Numbered from the stretch's first letter, positions 11,311 through 22,915 are shown. The stretch is 64,000 bases of DNA from Okapia johnstoni (GCA_024291935.2 CM044322.1:71043405-71107404), one strand, 5' to 3'. Translations and numbers: made by a program. The notes: a model not told the origin generated them from the sequence alone.

Positions 11311-12440
11311 CCATCTGGACTCTTCAGCCGCTCAGTCATGTCTGACTCTGCAACCCCATGTACTGGTCAGTGATATCCACCATCCAACTCCCGGAGTTTA
11401 CTCAAACACATGTCATCCTCTGTCCAACTGTCTCATCCTCTGTCCCCTTCTCCTCCCGCCTTCAATCTTTCCCAGCATCACGGTCTTTTCCGATGTGTTG
11501 GATCTTTGCATCAGGTGGCCAAAATACTGGAGTTACCTCTTCAATATCAGTCCTTCCAATGAATATTCAGGACTGATTTGGTCGGATCTCCTTGCAGTCC
11601 AAGGGACTCTCACGAGTCTTCTCCAACACCACAGTTCAAAAGCATCAATTCTTCGGCGTTCAACTTTCTTTATAGTCCAACTCTCACATCCATACATAAC
11701 TACTGGAAAAACCATAGCCTCGACTAGACGGACCTTTGTTGGCAAAGTGATCTCTCTGCTTTTTAATATGCTGTCTAGGTTGGTCATAGCTTTCCTTCCA
11801 AGAAGTAAGATCTTTTAATTTCATGGCTGCAGTCACCATCTGCAGTGATTTTGGAGCCCAGAAAACTAAAGTCTGACACTGTTTCCCCATCTATTTTCCA
11901 TGAAGTGATGGGACCAGATGCCATGATCTTAGTTTTATGAATGTTGAGCTTTAAGCCAACTTTTTCACTCTCCTCTTTCACTTTCATCAGGAGGCTCTTT
12001 AGTTCCTCTTCACTTTCTGCCATAAGGGTGGTGTCATCTGCATATCTGAGGTTATTGATATTTCTCCCTGCAATCTTAATTCCAGCTTGTGCTTCCTCCA
12101 GCCCAGTGTTTCTCATGATATACTCTGCATATAAGTTAAATAAGCAGGGTGACAATATACAGCCTTGACGTACTTCTTTTCCTATTTGGAACCAGTCTGT
12201 TGTTCCATGTCCAGTTCTAACTGACGATTCCTGACCTGGATACAGGTTTCTCAAGAGGCAGGTCAGGTGGTCTGGTATTCCCATCTCTTTCAGAATTTTC
12301 CAGTTTATTCTGATCCACACAGTCAAGGCTTTGGCATAGTTAATAAAGCAGAAATAGATGTTTTTCTGGAACTCTCTTGTTTTTCAATGATCCAGCGGAT
12401 GTTGGCGATTTGATCTCTGGTTCCTCTACTTTTTCTTAGA
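11311..12440 (-). mobile_element. BovB LINE (RTE clade), 5'-truncated, minus strand
   Basis: The reverse complement encodes the BovB reverse transcriptase palm and C-terminal region. A minus-strand frame at 12326-11784 reads 180 residues including RQGCILSPCLFNLYAEY and the catalytic YADD. Downstream the 3' end of the element follows to about 11311, in pieces broken by frameshifts. The 5' side stops near 12440, upstream of the RT core. It is dead: no endonuclease domain and a broken frame. It faces a plus-strand BovB at 12575-13013. Confidence 0.95.
11784..12326 (-). pseudogene. BovB reverse transcriptase fragment (RT palm, YADD)
   Basis: A 180-residue frame covering RT motifs: GxxxDWFQIGKEVRQGCILSPCLFNLY (the fingers/palm motif that binds incoming nucleotide) and LRYADDTTLMAE, the metal-binding catalytic pair. 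The BovB polyprotein is normally about 1,000 residues with an N-terminal APE-type endonuclease, so this is a small remnant. The frame is lost after GSKITADGDCSHEIKRS, where other copies continue to the thumb region. Confidence 0.9.
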
Positions 12441-12574
12441 TCAGATTACTATCAAAAATTTTATAAACTGCAGTTGTAACGCAATCCTTAATAATGGTTA
12501 CTGTAGGAATAAATTCAACTCTCCACCTTCCCAACTTAACAAGTTACACATACTGCCCAATTTAGTTCAGGTTT

Positions 12575-13013
12575 CCAGTGGTCATGTATGGATGTGAGAG
12601 TTGGACGGTGAAGAAAGCTGAGCGCCGCAGAATTGATGCTTTTGAACTGTGGTGTTGGAGAAGACTCTTGAGAGTCCCTTAGACTGCAAAGAGATCCAAC
12701 CAGTCCATCCTAAAGGAGATCAGTCCTGGGTGTTCATTGGAAGGACTGATGTTGAAGCTGAAACTCCAATATTTTGGCCACCTCATGCAAAGAGCTGACT
12801 CATTGGAAAAGACCCTAATGCTGGGTAGGATTGGGGGCAGGAGGAGAAGGGGACGACAGAGGATGAGATGGTTGGATGGCATCACTGACTCGATGGACAT
12901 GGGTTTGGGTAGACTCCGGGAGTTGGTGATGGACAGAGAGGCCTGGCATGCTGCAGTTCATGGGGTCACAAAGAGTCGGACACGACTGAGCGACTGAACT
13001 GAACTGAACTAGT
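12575..13013 (+). mobile_element. BovB 3' end, plus strand
   Basis: Starts within the post-RT region (ccagtggtcatgtatggatg near 12575) and runs to the terminal actgaactgaactgaact tail at 12995-13012. It forms a head-to-head inverted pair with the minus-strand copy at 11311-12440. About 430 bases are shared between the two arms. Confidence 0.95.
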
Positions 13014-13045
13014 TTAAAAAAGCACGAATGGTTAACACATTTTTA

Positions 13046-13161
13046 AATTTATTTTTTGGCCATGCCATGCGCAGGATCTTAGTTCCCTGAGAAGAGATTC
13101 AACCTGGGCCCTTGGCAGTGAGAGCTCAGATTGTAACCACTGGATCAGCAGGGAATTCCCT
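13046..13161 (-). mobile_element. CHR-type tRNA-derived SINE with target-site duplication
   Basis: Reverse complement of the cetartiodactyl CHR SINE: tttttggccatgccatgc, then tcttagttccctgag, then gtaaccactggatcagcagggaattccc. Flanking direct repeats gttaacacattttta (13031-13045) and gttgacacattttta (13162-13176) differ at one base. Confidence 0.88.
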
Positions 13162-13176
13162 GTTGACACATTTTTA

Positions 13177-14395
13177 GATGGCATATTATATCATGTCAGG
13201 CTTGGTGATCAAATTATAATAATTTAATCAAATGTTAAGATATAAAAATAATCAAAACCTGCTCTCACATCCTGGAGTTGGAACTTTTTATTCTTGGTTG
13301 CTCTGTAAGTTTGAAATTTTGTTTCTGTAAGAGAAAACTGTTCAGACTAATTTACATGCATTTCTCTGTTATAGGTGTAAATAGTGTTTATTCCCAGTGA
13401 ATGAAAATCCACTTTAGGGATAATTATCGCTTTTTCTGAGTACTAGAAACATCTTGATGTGCTATATAAAAATTCTGCTCAAATGAATACAATATGGTAA
13501 CCACCATCTTCAGGGAAATTTGTAGAATTATTATTGTGTTCCCCATTAGCTCTGTAACATTCCATATGTTTCCTGTCTCCACCCATGGTTCATTATGGAT
13601 AAAAGAAACCATAGATGACTATGAAGAAAAGCAAATCAAAACTTTGAGAGCAAAAGCACCCTGCAGACAGCAGTGTTCAGCAGACAATACAATACAGCAC
13701 CTAATCTCCTCCAAATCCTCACACCTCACATACTAGCAGAGACCCAATCTGTCTCATATTAGGGAGGAAAAAGTAGAATAGAGGTATTAACTGATTAAAA
13801 ACAGAAATAAAGTCAGATGACACTCTAACTACTTGAGAGTCCCCAGAGTTTCAGAATCACAAGGTAGGAAAAGGTCTTGTTCAACCATAACCTCATTTAT
13901 TGCTACACTGAATTTTTTAGCGAAGAAACTGAGGTCTCCAGGCAAGGACTTAGCTGAGGTCATCTGAGAGTCCGGGCAGAGGAGGCTCGGGATGCAGCTC
14001 CTGACTCCGAGTCCTCTGCTCTCCCTGTGCGCCTGGCAGTGCCAGGGTGGCTGCAAAGCCATCTGAGGGTGAGGCCCTGTCAGGGGACCAGACAGGAGAG
14101 TGGGAAACAGCTGCACAGAACACAGACTGTCCCATCCGTGGGTCACCCCACAGCCAGGCACAGCTCTTTCCCCACAGGAAATACTCGATAAACGTTTCTT
14201 GGGTAATGAATGAAACTGCAGCAGGTCAGGGTTTGTACTGCTGCTTCTACCTCTCTCCCTGAGTCAAGGGGTACTTATTCTTGTCCCCTTTCCAGAGTCA
14301 GAACAGTTTCTATCTCATCAAGAAAGCAGCCTCTCAAGACCCAGCTGCCAGCACTTCCTGGACCATAAGCAGACCAGGACACAGTCCACCATGCT
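13177..14395. other. Single-copy DNA with a probable MIR remnant at 13870-13985
   Basis: No gene seen. Near 13885-13975 cctcatttattgctac ... gaagaaactgaggtctcc ... gacttagctgaggtc resembles the antisense MIR core. The rest is unassigned. Confidence 0.45.
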
Positions 14396-14752
14396 GTCTT
14401 AGCCCCTTTGGGCTGCTGCAACAAAATACCACAGACTGGCTGGTTTATAGACAACAGATACCTCCTCCTCACAGTTCTGGAAGCTGGGAGTTTTAGGTCA
14501 GGGTGCCAGCACGGTCAGGTTCTGGTGAGCAGCCTCTCGGTCTCACTGTGTCCTCATGTAGTGGAAGGGAAAAGCTAGCTCTCAGGGATCTTTTATAAAT
14601 AAGGTCGCTAATCCCATTCATTAGGGTGCCACCCTCTTGACCTAATCACCTCCCAAAGGCCCTACCTCCTAATACAATCACATTAAGCATTAGGTTTTCA
14701 ACACAGGTAATTTGGCAGGGGTGGGGACACACACACTTTCAGACCATAGCAG
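14396..14752 (-). mobile_element. Solo LTR of the ERVL-MaLR group (MLT1/MST type), antisense
   Basis: The sequence is the reverse complement of a MaLR LTR over almost its whole length: tgtcttagcccctttgggctg at the left, cacagttctggaagctggg near 14470, ctgtgtcctcatgtagtgg near 14547, cccattcattagggtgccac near 14613, caatcacattaagcattagg near 14675, and a terminal block near 14740. No internal retroviral genes are present, so it is a solitary LTR and an old fossil. Confidence 0.85.
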
Positions 14753-14814
14753 GCCCACACTTTCGAAAATGAAAGAATTGGATTCTCCATTCCCCGAGTT
14801 CGGTCCCTGAATCA

Positions 14815-14960
14815 GCAGTAGTGGGTCACCTGCAAGCTTGCTAGAAATGCACACTTTTGGGCCCCACCCCAGAACGCCTGACTCAGAAACTGTGGGGGTG
14901 GGGCCCGGCAGCCAGTGTTCTAAGAAGTTATCCAGGGTACAGTGATGAAGGCTGGCCTGA
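14815..14960 (-). mobile_element. MER5A-type hAT DNA-transposon fossil
   Basis: Contains gggccccaccccag near 14859 and gggggtggggcccggcag near 14894, the paired hallmarks of MER5A, with the agcttgctagaaatgcac block just before. Non-autonomous and encodes nothing. Confidence 0.75.
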
Positions 14961-16439
14961 GAATCACAGACTAGCCTGTGTTTGCGGTCCCTTGCAGCTC
15001 TGGCAGTTTCTATCCCAGCTTGAATAATGAGATGGTGATCTGGATGATGATGGTATCCACAAACACTGGCAGAGTTGTCGCAGCCCCAAGTACTTTCCAA
15101 ACACTCCACATAAAATGACTCGGTGCCCCAGTGGAAGTCGATCTCCGTAGGGAGGCGCAGCTGCAAGTAGCTGCAGCTGACATGCCCAAGAGTGGGGCCA
15201 CATCCTCCCACTCAGGGGCTGCTGCCCTCTAAGCCTTGTCCCCAAGCCCTTAAGGGAGACCTAAGCAGCAGCCTCTACCCAGGCGAACTGGTCTCCCTGA
15301 GCCAAACCTGCCCTCAAGTGCTCTAGGACTCTCTTCCCAACTCATCAAATCTGACTTTTGTACCTTGAACAATGCAGGAAAATTCAAATAATGGCTTGCA
15401 TGGTGTTACTATTAATTATTTGATTTATTAACAGTTGGGGCAGGGATGATCATGTCTTTCAGTTGCAGGTGAAGAGTAGAAGCTAGGCTGCAGCTGGAAC
15501 CAGCAGTGACACATCCTGAGAAGGAGTCAAGGATCCTCCACAACCCTGTCCATGTTCCCAGCAGCCGACTTCTAGCAATAACTCTCAACCAGGAGATCAA
15601 CTGAAAACATACACATCACATCTTAATGGTTGTGATTTCTAAGTGACTGGGGTTTTTGGTTTGTTAACTTTTTTCAAAACTGTGCTCCTCTGGCTCTGGA
15701 GGGATCCTGTGAGCTTTCACCTCAGAAAGAGGCAAACCTGACAACTCCCACCACGATGCCAGGCCCCCCAGGCCTACTGCTCCCAGGGGAAGGTGCAAAA
15801 TACAAAGTGGCCTGCCTCCAAATGGAGATGGAGGTGCATCCATCACCCGGCCAGGGAGGAGTCTCTCAGAACCTACTCGGTTTTTGAAATTTTCTGGAAA
15901 AAAAAATAGGAGGGTTGCGGCATGTCAGGAAAGAGTCAAGCCCTCTATAACCCCCCAACTTCCCAAGTGCACCAGTGGGTAACAAACACAAAGGAAAAGA
16001 AGCTGGCAGAATCTCCGCTGCCCATGCAAGCCGACAGCCCAGTAAGGAAAAGAGAGCTGGCCTGGCTCTCCTCCCGGCTGTCTCACACTGGCGTCTGGGT
16101 GGGTGGGACGTGGGGCAGAAAGGTGCTCGACAAACAGAGCGGGTGGGGGGGGGACCCTGGCTGCGAGTCGGGGGGCAGGGTTCTACTCCTTACTTTGCCA
16201 CTAGGTTGCTGCCAGCTTTGGGTGAATCCCTTCCGCAGGCTTCATCCTCCTCATGAGGGCCTCCCCAGCTCAGATGGCTCAGACTCTCATGAGATACAGA
16301 ACCAAGGAATCCGTGAGCTGTCAGATGGGTGCCTTTTCTTACTCCAACAGGAGGCAGTGGGGTGGTGGTCTGGGCGACAGCGGACTCTCTAGTGGGAAAG
16401 GACCTCCTCCGCCTTCAGGAGAGCACCAGAGGCTGCGAG
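14961..16439. other. Single-copy DNA, no gene seen
   Basis: Several overlapping frames (for example the minus-strand ones around 14690-15245) run across the LTR and MER5A fossils, so they are not genes. A weak MIR-like stretch may lie at 16185-16320. Confidence 0.4.
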
Positions 16440-16640
16440 CTCAATTAGAAGGAATCTGACTGGAATCAGAAGAATCTGAATCGAAGCCCTGGGTGCACAG
16501 CTGACTAGCCAAGCAACCTCAGAAAAAAGCCATCAAGCTCCCCACACTTCCCTTCCCTCTCTTGGAAAGCAAGGCCACTGAGAATACTGCTTCCTGAGTG
16601 TGGAGACACTGATTCAAAGCCCTTAGCATATGGTAAACTC
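16440..16640 (+). mobile_element. MIR SINE remnant
   Basis: The order gaatctgactggaatcaga ... gaatcgaagccctggg ... cagctgactagccaagcaacctc follows the MIR body from the tRNA-like B-box region into the core. Strongly diverged. Confidence 0.5.
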
Positions 16641-16965
16641 TGAGTATCTGGAAACCGCCATTATTCTAATCTCACTCTTCCTATTGTCACTACTGCTGCT
16701 GCTATAACAACCACCAGGGCGGGGGCGGGGGCGTCGGTGTGGGGGGGTCACAGGCACTAATGCCCAGGACTCAGGACCACAGCACACTTCCCGTCCTCCC
16801 ATTGCGGGTCAGGCTGATAACCAAGGTCAGTTTACCACATCTGCAAGAAGAGAACCACATGGGTTCCTGACGATCACATATCAGCTCTGAGTTACCTCCA
16901 CCCAGAGGAACCCCCAATAAAGAAAGAGGGCTGCTTTTCAGGAGGCTAATACCTTCCTTACCCTT

Positions 16966-16993
16966 CCTCTCCCTCCCTCTCCACTCATGCATG

Positions 16994-17035
<42 letters not shown>

Positions 17036-17280
17036 TCCTCTCCCTCCCTCTCCACTCATGCACACACACAAACACCCATCCTCTCCCTCCCTCTCCACTC
17101 ACGCACACACACACACACACCCATCCTCTCCCTCCCTCTCCCACTCATGCACACACACACACACCCATACTCTCCCTCCCTCTCCACTCATGCGTGCACA
17201 CACACACACACACACACACACCCATCCTCTCCCTCCCTCTCCACTCATGCACGCGCACACACACAAACACACACACGCGT
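16966..17280. repeat. Compound minisatellite: (AC)n plus a C/T-rich 25-mer
   Basis: Six units start near 16966, 17037, 17080, 17125, 17170 and 17226. Each has a cctctccctccctctccact block, then catgc, then a run of AC of differing length, giving unit lengths of about 43-71 bases. Open frames here are repeat artefacts on both strands. Confidence 0.92.
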
Positions 17281-17289
17281 GTCCACGCA

Positions 17290-18344
17290 CTCACAGAGCC
17301 AGTTTTCCATCGGTACCATGGAGAATTCTAGGACACACTGGGGCAAAGGTTGAGCAGCTGCCAGCTGCCCAGCTGCAGCTGAATATAGGACTCAGAGCAA
17401 TCTACACAAAACAAATGAAAACGGAACAAGCAAGCTAGCCAGCAGCCACACAGCCAGTGGTGATGCAAGAAGACGGTGGGCCCTCCCCAGGCCTGGCCAC
17501 CAAGTCCCAGGGCTGTGGAGACCAGGACTTGAAACCTTGCCAGAGCTGGGAGGGGGTGGCAATAGTCAATGGTGTTCTGGGCCAGAGCTGCTTGAGCTGC
17601 TCGCCATCGCCCACTGAGGGATCCGGGGCCTGCATTGCACTGGACACTAGCTGAGCCCTGTGTCCCAGGAGACGTCCAGCAGAGAGCAGACTGCGAATCC
17701 ACAGGTAGAAAACGCGGCTTGGCTCTGCTCTGATGCACCCTGCTTCCTCAACTGGCCACCAACCCCCAATGCTGTGGTTTTCCCACCTCTACAGCAGAGA
17801 TGATCATGAGCTTAGGGTGTTCACTCAGTGTGGCAAAGAGATGATTAAGGTACAAGTAGATTATAGGAAGCAAAACAAAGGAAATGAAACGGTTTATAAT
17901 TGGAAATGAACTCTCATACTCTGACCTGATAGGCGGTCTCACTTATGCCTCTGTTTCATTGATTAACCTTGTATTGATTTCCTTGCTGTGTCTGTGCCTC
18001 AGAGAAGCCATCCCTCTCTCCCTGCCACCCTTTTTCTTTGTAGGTGTGGCCAAAATGAAATCAGAAAACTAGAGCTTGAGGATCACTGGACTGTCCATTT
18101 CTTCTGAATTTCTATCCGCCCTTGTTTACAGGAGACACTCTCTAATGAGCTTATTAGGCACACAGAAAAAGTAAGAGCTCCATCTTTCAAACCTCCACTC
18201 TGAATCTCCTCCTTGAGTCTTCCAAGCTACCATAGATTGAAATGAACTCTCAAACTCCAAGAGCTCTGTGCTTCAAACCATGCATTTTCATTATCCTTTA
18301 TTACTTTATGTAGTTAGTCATCTTTACCATGCATGGATGCCTGG
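17290..18344. other. Single-copy DNA, no gene seen
   Basis: No recognised repeat or coding signal. The small frames are not supported by splice sites or composition. Confidence 0.4.
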
Positions 18345-18450
18345 TATGCTTGCTCAACTAGAGTGCAAGGTTTCTGAGCAAAGATGGCCTCTTCCCTCTC
18401 CACTGTAATTCTCATGGTACCTAGCACACAAATGAGCACCTGTTTGAGGC
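18345..18450 (+). mobile_element. L2 LINE 3' end remnant
   Basis: Block order aactagagtgcaaggtttctgag ... ctcatggtacctagcacac matches the L2 3' end ('actagaatgtaagctc ... cctagcacag'). Diverged. Confidence 0.5.
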
Positions 18451-18564
18451 TCAAAACTATTTTTTGGTTGCTCCCCAAAGTCGTTAGGTGTACCTGAATA
18501 AGGCTGGGCATGAAGCTATAGAAGGGAAGATGAGGAAGTAACAACAGTGGCTCCCTTTCATCAG

Positions 18565-18665
18565 GAACTTCTTATCTGCCAAAGATCACACAACTAATAA
18601 GTAGAGAGACAGACCAGAATGCAGGCAACCTGATTCCAGACCCTTGCTCTTGCACCATCTTCTAC
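18565..18665 (-). mobile_element. MIR SINE remnant
   Basis: aaagatcacacaactaataag followed by ccagaatgcaggcaacctg and ccttgctcttgcaccatct follows the antisense MIR ('aaggtcacacagctagtaag ... tgctcttaaccac'). Confidence 0.65.
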
Positions 18666-19119
18666 TTCCAAGACCAGATGCATGCCCTTGAGCATTCCAC
18701 TTTGGGAGCTGAGAAAAACAAACCTGGGAGGGCAGAAAGAAAAGAAAGCAGGCAAATAATCTGGAGCAAAAATAGTCCAAGCCAGTAGAATATCTTTAGC
18801 CACTACTGAGTGGTCCTTGGCCTGTTTAGTCTGTCCCCAGCATAACGCGTCTGGGTAGACCCAAGATGATGTCACCAGCCTGGTGAGAAACAAAGCATTC
18901 TTGCTCTCAAAAGCCCCACTGTAATTTTTTAGGTTGCCATTCAAAAGCTTTTTCTTTATTTTTCAAGGCTTAATAATGCAGAGGAACCATGGGATGTGTT
19001 CAGAGACTTTCTCAGTCTGACTTGGAATGGGGTCCTGACCCCACTCCTGCACCAGAACCTTCCAGAAGGGTCCAGCCACACAGCATTCATAGTCTTTTGC
19101 TACATCTCCTTTTATCTTG

Positions 19120-19339
19120 CATGCGTGCTAAGTTGCTTCCGTTGTGTAGGACTCTTTTCAACCCTACGGATGTAGCCCACCAAGCTCTTCTGTCCATGGC
19201 ATTCTCCAAGCAAGAAAAGTGGAGTGGGTTGCCATAGCTTTCTCCAGGGTATCTTCCCAACCCAGGGATTGACCTCATGTGTCCTGTGGCTCCTGAACTG
19301 CAGGCAGATTCTTTACTGCTGAGCCACCAGGGGAAGCCC
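19120..19339 (-). mobile_element. Bov-tA SINE, minus strand, with target-site duplication
   Basis: Reverse complement of a complete Bov-tA: gctaagttgcttcc at one end and ctttactgctgagccaccag (tRNA-like head) at the other. It is flanked by perfect 12-base repeats ccttttatcttg at 19108-19119 and 19340-19351. It landed exactly at the 5' edge of the BovB copy that starts at 19352. Confidence 0.92.
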
Positions 19340-19351
19340 CCTTTTATCTTG

Positions 19352-19919
19352 GCAGATGGTGGCTACAGCCATGAAATTAAAAGATGCTTGCTCTTTGGAA
19401 AAAAAAGCTATGACCAACCTAGACAGCATATTAAAAAGCAGAGACTACTTTGCCAACAAAGGTCCATCTAGCCAAAGCTATGGTTTTTCCAGTAGTCGTA
19501 TATGTATGTGAGAGTTGGATGGTGAAGAAAGCTGAGTGCCGAAGAATTGATGCTTTTGAACTGTGGTGTTGGAGAAGACTCTTGAGAGTCCCTTGGAAGG
19601 AGACCCAACCAATCTGTCCTAAAGGAAATCAGTCCTGAATATTCTTTGGAAGGACTGATGCTAAAGCTGAAGCTCCAAAACTTTGGCCACCTGATGTGAA
19701 TAACTGACTCCTTGGAAAAGGCCGTGATGCTGGGAAAGATTAAAGTTGAGAGGAGAAGGGGACGACAGAGGATGAGATGGTTGGATGGCATCCCCGACTC
19801 AGTGGACATGAGTTTGAGTAAGCTCCAGGAGTTGGTGAGGGACAGGGAAGCCTGGCGTGCTGCAGTCCATGGGGTCGCAAAGAGTCCGACACAACTGAGC
19901 GACTGAACTGAACTGAACT
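19352..19919 (+). mobile_element. BovB 3' end, plus strand
   Basis: Begins in the post-RT region (gcagatggtggctacagccatg) and ends with the gaactgaactgaactt tail. The frame is fragmentary. It pairs tail-to-tail with the minus-strand copy at 20218-20598. Confidence 0.95.
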
Positions 19920-20217
19920 TCCCTAACCTGCACATTCTACATCTGTCAGTTCATCATGAAGGCCCCCACTGCGTGAAGGCAGCCAGATGAAGAAGGACAA
20001 GAGACAGAGACCTGAGGCCACCGGCCAAACTCACCAAAGCCCCAGAGCCCAGGTGGCTCATGTTGATCCCTACACTACCCAGGACGGGTTGTGCTGGAAT
20101 ACCCCAGTCCAGGAGAGTGAAAAAGATTACAGTACTAAGACCCCAGACCTCTAAGTCAGATAAAGTCTTTAACAGTGCCACACAGATAGGCTGTGGGTGG
20201 CCAAGCTTCTGGGTGAT

Positions 20218-20598
20218 CAGTCAGTTCAGCTCAGTCGCTCAGTCGTGTCTGACTCTTTTCGACCCCATGGACTGCAGCACGCCAGGCTTCCCTGTCCATC
20301 ACCAACTCCTGGAGCTTACTCAAACTCATGTCCATTGAGTCGGTGATGCCATCCAACCATCCCATCCTCTGTCGTCCCCTTCTCCTCCCACCTTCAATCT
20401 TTCCTAGCATCAGCGTCTTTTCCAAGGAGTCAGCTCTTCTCCTCAGGTGGCCAAAGTACTGGAGTTTCAGCTTCAGCATCAGTCCTTCCAATGAATAGTC
20501 AGGACTGATTTCCTTTGGATGGACTGGTTGGATCTCCTTGCAGTCCAAGGGACTCTCAAGAGTCTTCTCCAATACCACAGTTCAAAAGCATCAGTTCT
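20218..20598 (-). mobile_element. BovB 3' end, minus strand
   Basis: Reverse complement of the last about 380 bases of BovB. It starts with the antisense tail (tcagttcagctcagtcgctc) and ends near ttcaaaagcatcagttctt. A short flanking repeat tgggtgat occurs at 20210-20217 and 20601-20608. Confidence 0.94.
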
Positions 20599-20611
20599 TG
20601 TGGGTGATAGG

Positions 20612-21914
20612 GGATTCATTTTTAGCCCAAGCCTAACTGGAAGTCCTTATTCTTATCAGAGGGGCAGCATATGCTGACCATGCACAACCAGAGACAGAAA
20701 ACAGAGCTCTCAGAAACAGAAAACCCTAGGGAGACTCAGAGAGAAAAAAAAGCCGGAATATAAAATGGAGATCTAGCAGAGAAAATATTGAAGCAACACA
20801 ATGGATAAATACTCTGTACTTAAACACTGAACAATTCATAAACAAAGTTTAAGAGAGGTCTGGATGTTATAATACTGGCTTTGAAACAGGAAAGCAGTAT
20901 CTCAGCACAGAATTTCATGGAATGCATGAGAGAAAAAAATCAAATTGGAACACAGCAAGAAGATGAATGCGGACCAGATATATGAAGAGAGAGTTAGTCA
21001 TTTCTCAGTGAGGAGCATTAGAAATTTATAGCAAAAGCCACAACATGGGATATTTGTAGCACATGTACAGTCATGTCTGAGTTTCCTACCCAGATATACA
21101 GGAGAGGAAATTCCCATCCTACAGTCAATTTTTTTTTTTTTTTGGTTCTCTAAGTATGGATTCCATTAGTCTCAGCTAATACCTGATAAGGTCTTTAATT
21201 AAAGAACTCTTCCAACTCCAAGTAAAAACAGATAAGCACCTGGACTAGGTAGGTCCCTCCATAACTGGTCAGATCATGAAGACAGCCCTCCTCTCTCTTT
21301 TACTAAACAGCTTAGCCAGGATAACTTCTGCCAGGATGTGTCCTTGTAATAATGGCAGCACTACTGAGGTTACAGAGGCAGACAGGAGGACAACAGACAT
21401 TGGATCTCCTCTCCATGCTGGGTCTATTGGAGAAGACCCCCCAACACACACTGCAGGATGGGAGCATGGGCACCAGGTGATGAAAACAATCTGCTGATGT
21501 TACACCAGTGGATGAAGGAGGCTCCCGGGAATGTCCCCTTTCAGGTTCCCATTTTCTTAGAGTATAGACCCAGAATGAAAGGTAAACCTAGACAGGCAAA
21601 ACAGATGAGAGCTGGGTTCAGAGGCTCCATCAAGCAGAGAGGGGACCACAGGGGCAGATGGTGATTCCTCTATGGGGAAGGGGTCGTAGCTTCCACCTCT
21701 GGTCCTGATGAAGCCTCAGAGCAGTGGTGCTACAGTACCGTGTCGGTCAAGACTCAGAAGGCTCCAGGGCCATCAGACCCTAACATTTCCTAACAGAAGA
21801 CTGGAGTTTCTGTGTTCCCAGACTTTTATCTCATTCTTCAATACAAGTGACTCTCAGACATGGAAACTTCTCAGACAAGGGACCATCAGCCCATATTGGA
21901 ATTCAGAGTTGTCC
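20612..21914. other. Single-copy DNA, no gene seen
   Basis: Ordinary sequence with a T16-type run near 21127. No repeat family or gene is recognised. Confidence 0.4.
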
Positions 21915-22110
21915 ATTGGGTAATGAGCCAGGAGTAGGAGACTTTGGAATCATTCAATCCCAGCTTTGCCACTTAGAGATATCTTACTTTGGGCCCATTC
22001 TGAGCCCCTATTCTTCCAAGTGATGGGTATAAATATCCAGTCCAAGGCTGTGATGGATCAATGAATTGACAAAAGCCAAGCATCTAGCACAGTCCCTGAC
22101 ACAGGGCCGA
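21915..22110 (+). mobile_element. MIR SINE
   Basis: Good block order for MIR: ggaatcattcaatcccagctttgccactta (tRNA-like end and core), then the body to ccaagcatctagcacagtccctg near 22077-22099, which matches the MIR 3' end. Confidence 0.7.
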
Positions 22111-22282
22111 CGTCCAGTCAACTGTGTCTCCCTTAGCCCCTGGCTGTCCTGTGGACAGAGGCACGCATGGTGGGACCAGGGAGGGTCTTCTGACAAGGGC
22201 CGGAAGACCAGTACCTACAGCTCAGCCAGTCACTTTTTAAACGAATGCTTACACAAACACAACTGCTTAAATGTACAACAGC

Positions 22283-22450
22283 ATTTATAGAGCACCTTTT
22301 CCTATATATATAGTCCTATTAGGTAGGTATTATTATCCCCATCTCACAACTGAGAAAATTAAAGCTAGAGATGGTTAAATAACTTGTTCTAGTCCCTTTA
22401 GAGCCCTGATCCATCTGGCCTTCAGATCCCTAATCCAGTGACCTTCCTGC
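22283..22450 (-). mobile_element. MIR SINE, antisense
   Basis: tatagagcaccttttcc ... ggtaggtattattatccccatctcac ... gagaaaattaaagctagagatgg ... is the antisense MIR from 3' end to core. Confidence 0.75.
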
Positions 22451-22799
22451 CAGCTGATACTAGAATAATCATCCATTTACTATTTACTTCTTGTAAGTCT
22501 ACTCTGTTCTGGGCCTGAATGCAGGATTGGAGGCCCACTTTGACTGGCTCCAGGAGCAGCACCAGCCTGCCCTATGTCAGCCACAGCCTTCTACCCCTCA
22601 CGGCTGGTGGTGTGCCTCTGGGAGCAGTGGTCAGCAGGATAGGGCCAGCCGAGCTGACCACCCGTGAGCTGACTGAGGATGGCTGTGGCATCGAGTGGGT
22701 CCCAGCATCACCACATTTAAACATCTCTCCCGGTGAAGCTAACTCATTGCCAGGTTGAGAACACAAGTGCAGGGCACTACCAATCAGTGCGGTTTGCTG

Positions 22800-22915
22800 A
22801 CAAGCAGTACCAGCCCTACTTCAGAGCTTGTCAGAAATGCAGATGCTCAGGCCCAGTCCAAACCCACTGATTCTGCCCCGTACTTTAACAAGATCCCCGG
22901 GGACTCACGGGTGTG
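22800..22915 (-). mobile_element. MER5A-type DNA-transposon fossil
   Basis: gagcttgtcagaaatgcagatgctcaggcc, then ccactgattctgcc, then taacaagatccccggg: the MER5A order, same orientation as the copy at 14815. Short and diverged. Confidence 0.65.

Noticed and set aside
14690..15211. 173-codon minus-strand frame
   Set aside because: It crosses a MaLR LTR end and a MER5A fossil, so it cannot be a conserved coding exon.
16700..16745. CTCF-like ccaccagggcgggg near a G-rich run
   Set aside because: It breaks the CTCF core at several fixed positions; a GC-box/simple G-run explains it better.
16987..17438. His/Thr- and Cys/Val-rich open frames of 60-126 codons
   Set aside because: They are translations of the AC/GT compound minisatellite, open in several frames on both strands, with no protein family behind them.
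19326..19340. CTCF-like ccaccaggggaagc at a SINE head
   Set aside because: It is the standard reverse head of the Bov-tA SINE and mismatches the core at the GGC positions; the same word recurs in other SINE copies.
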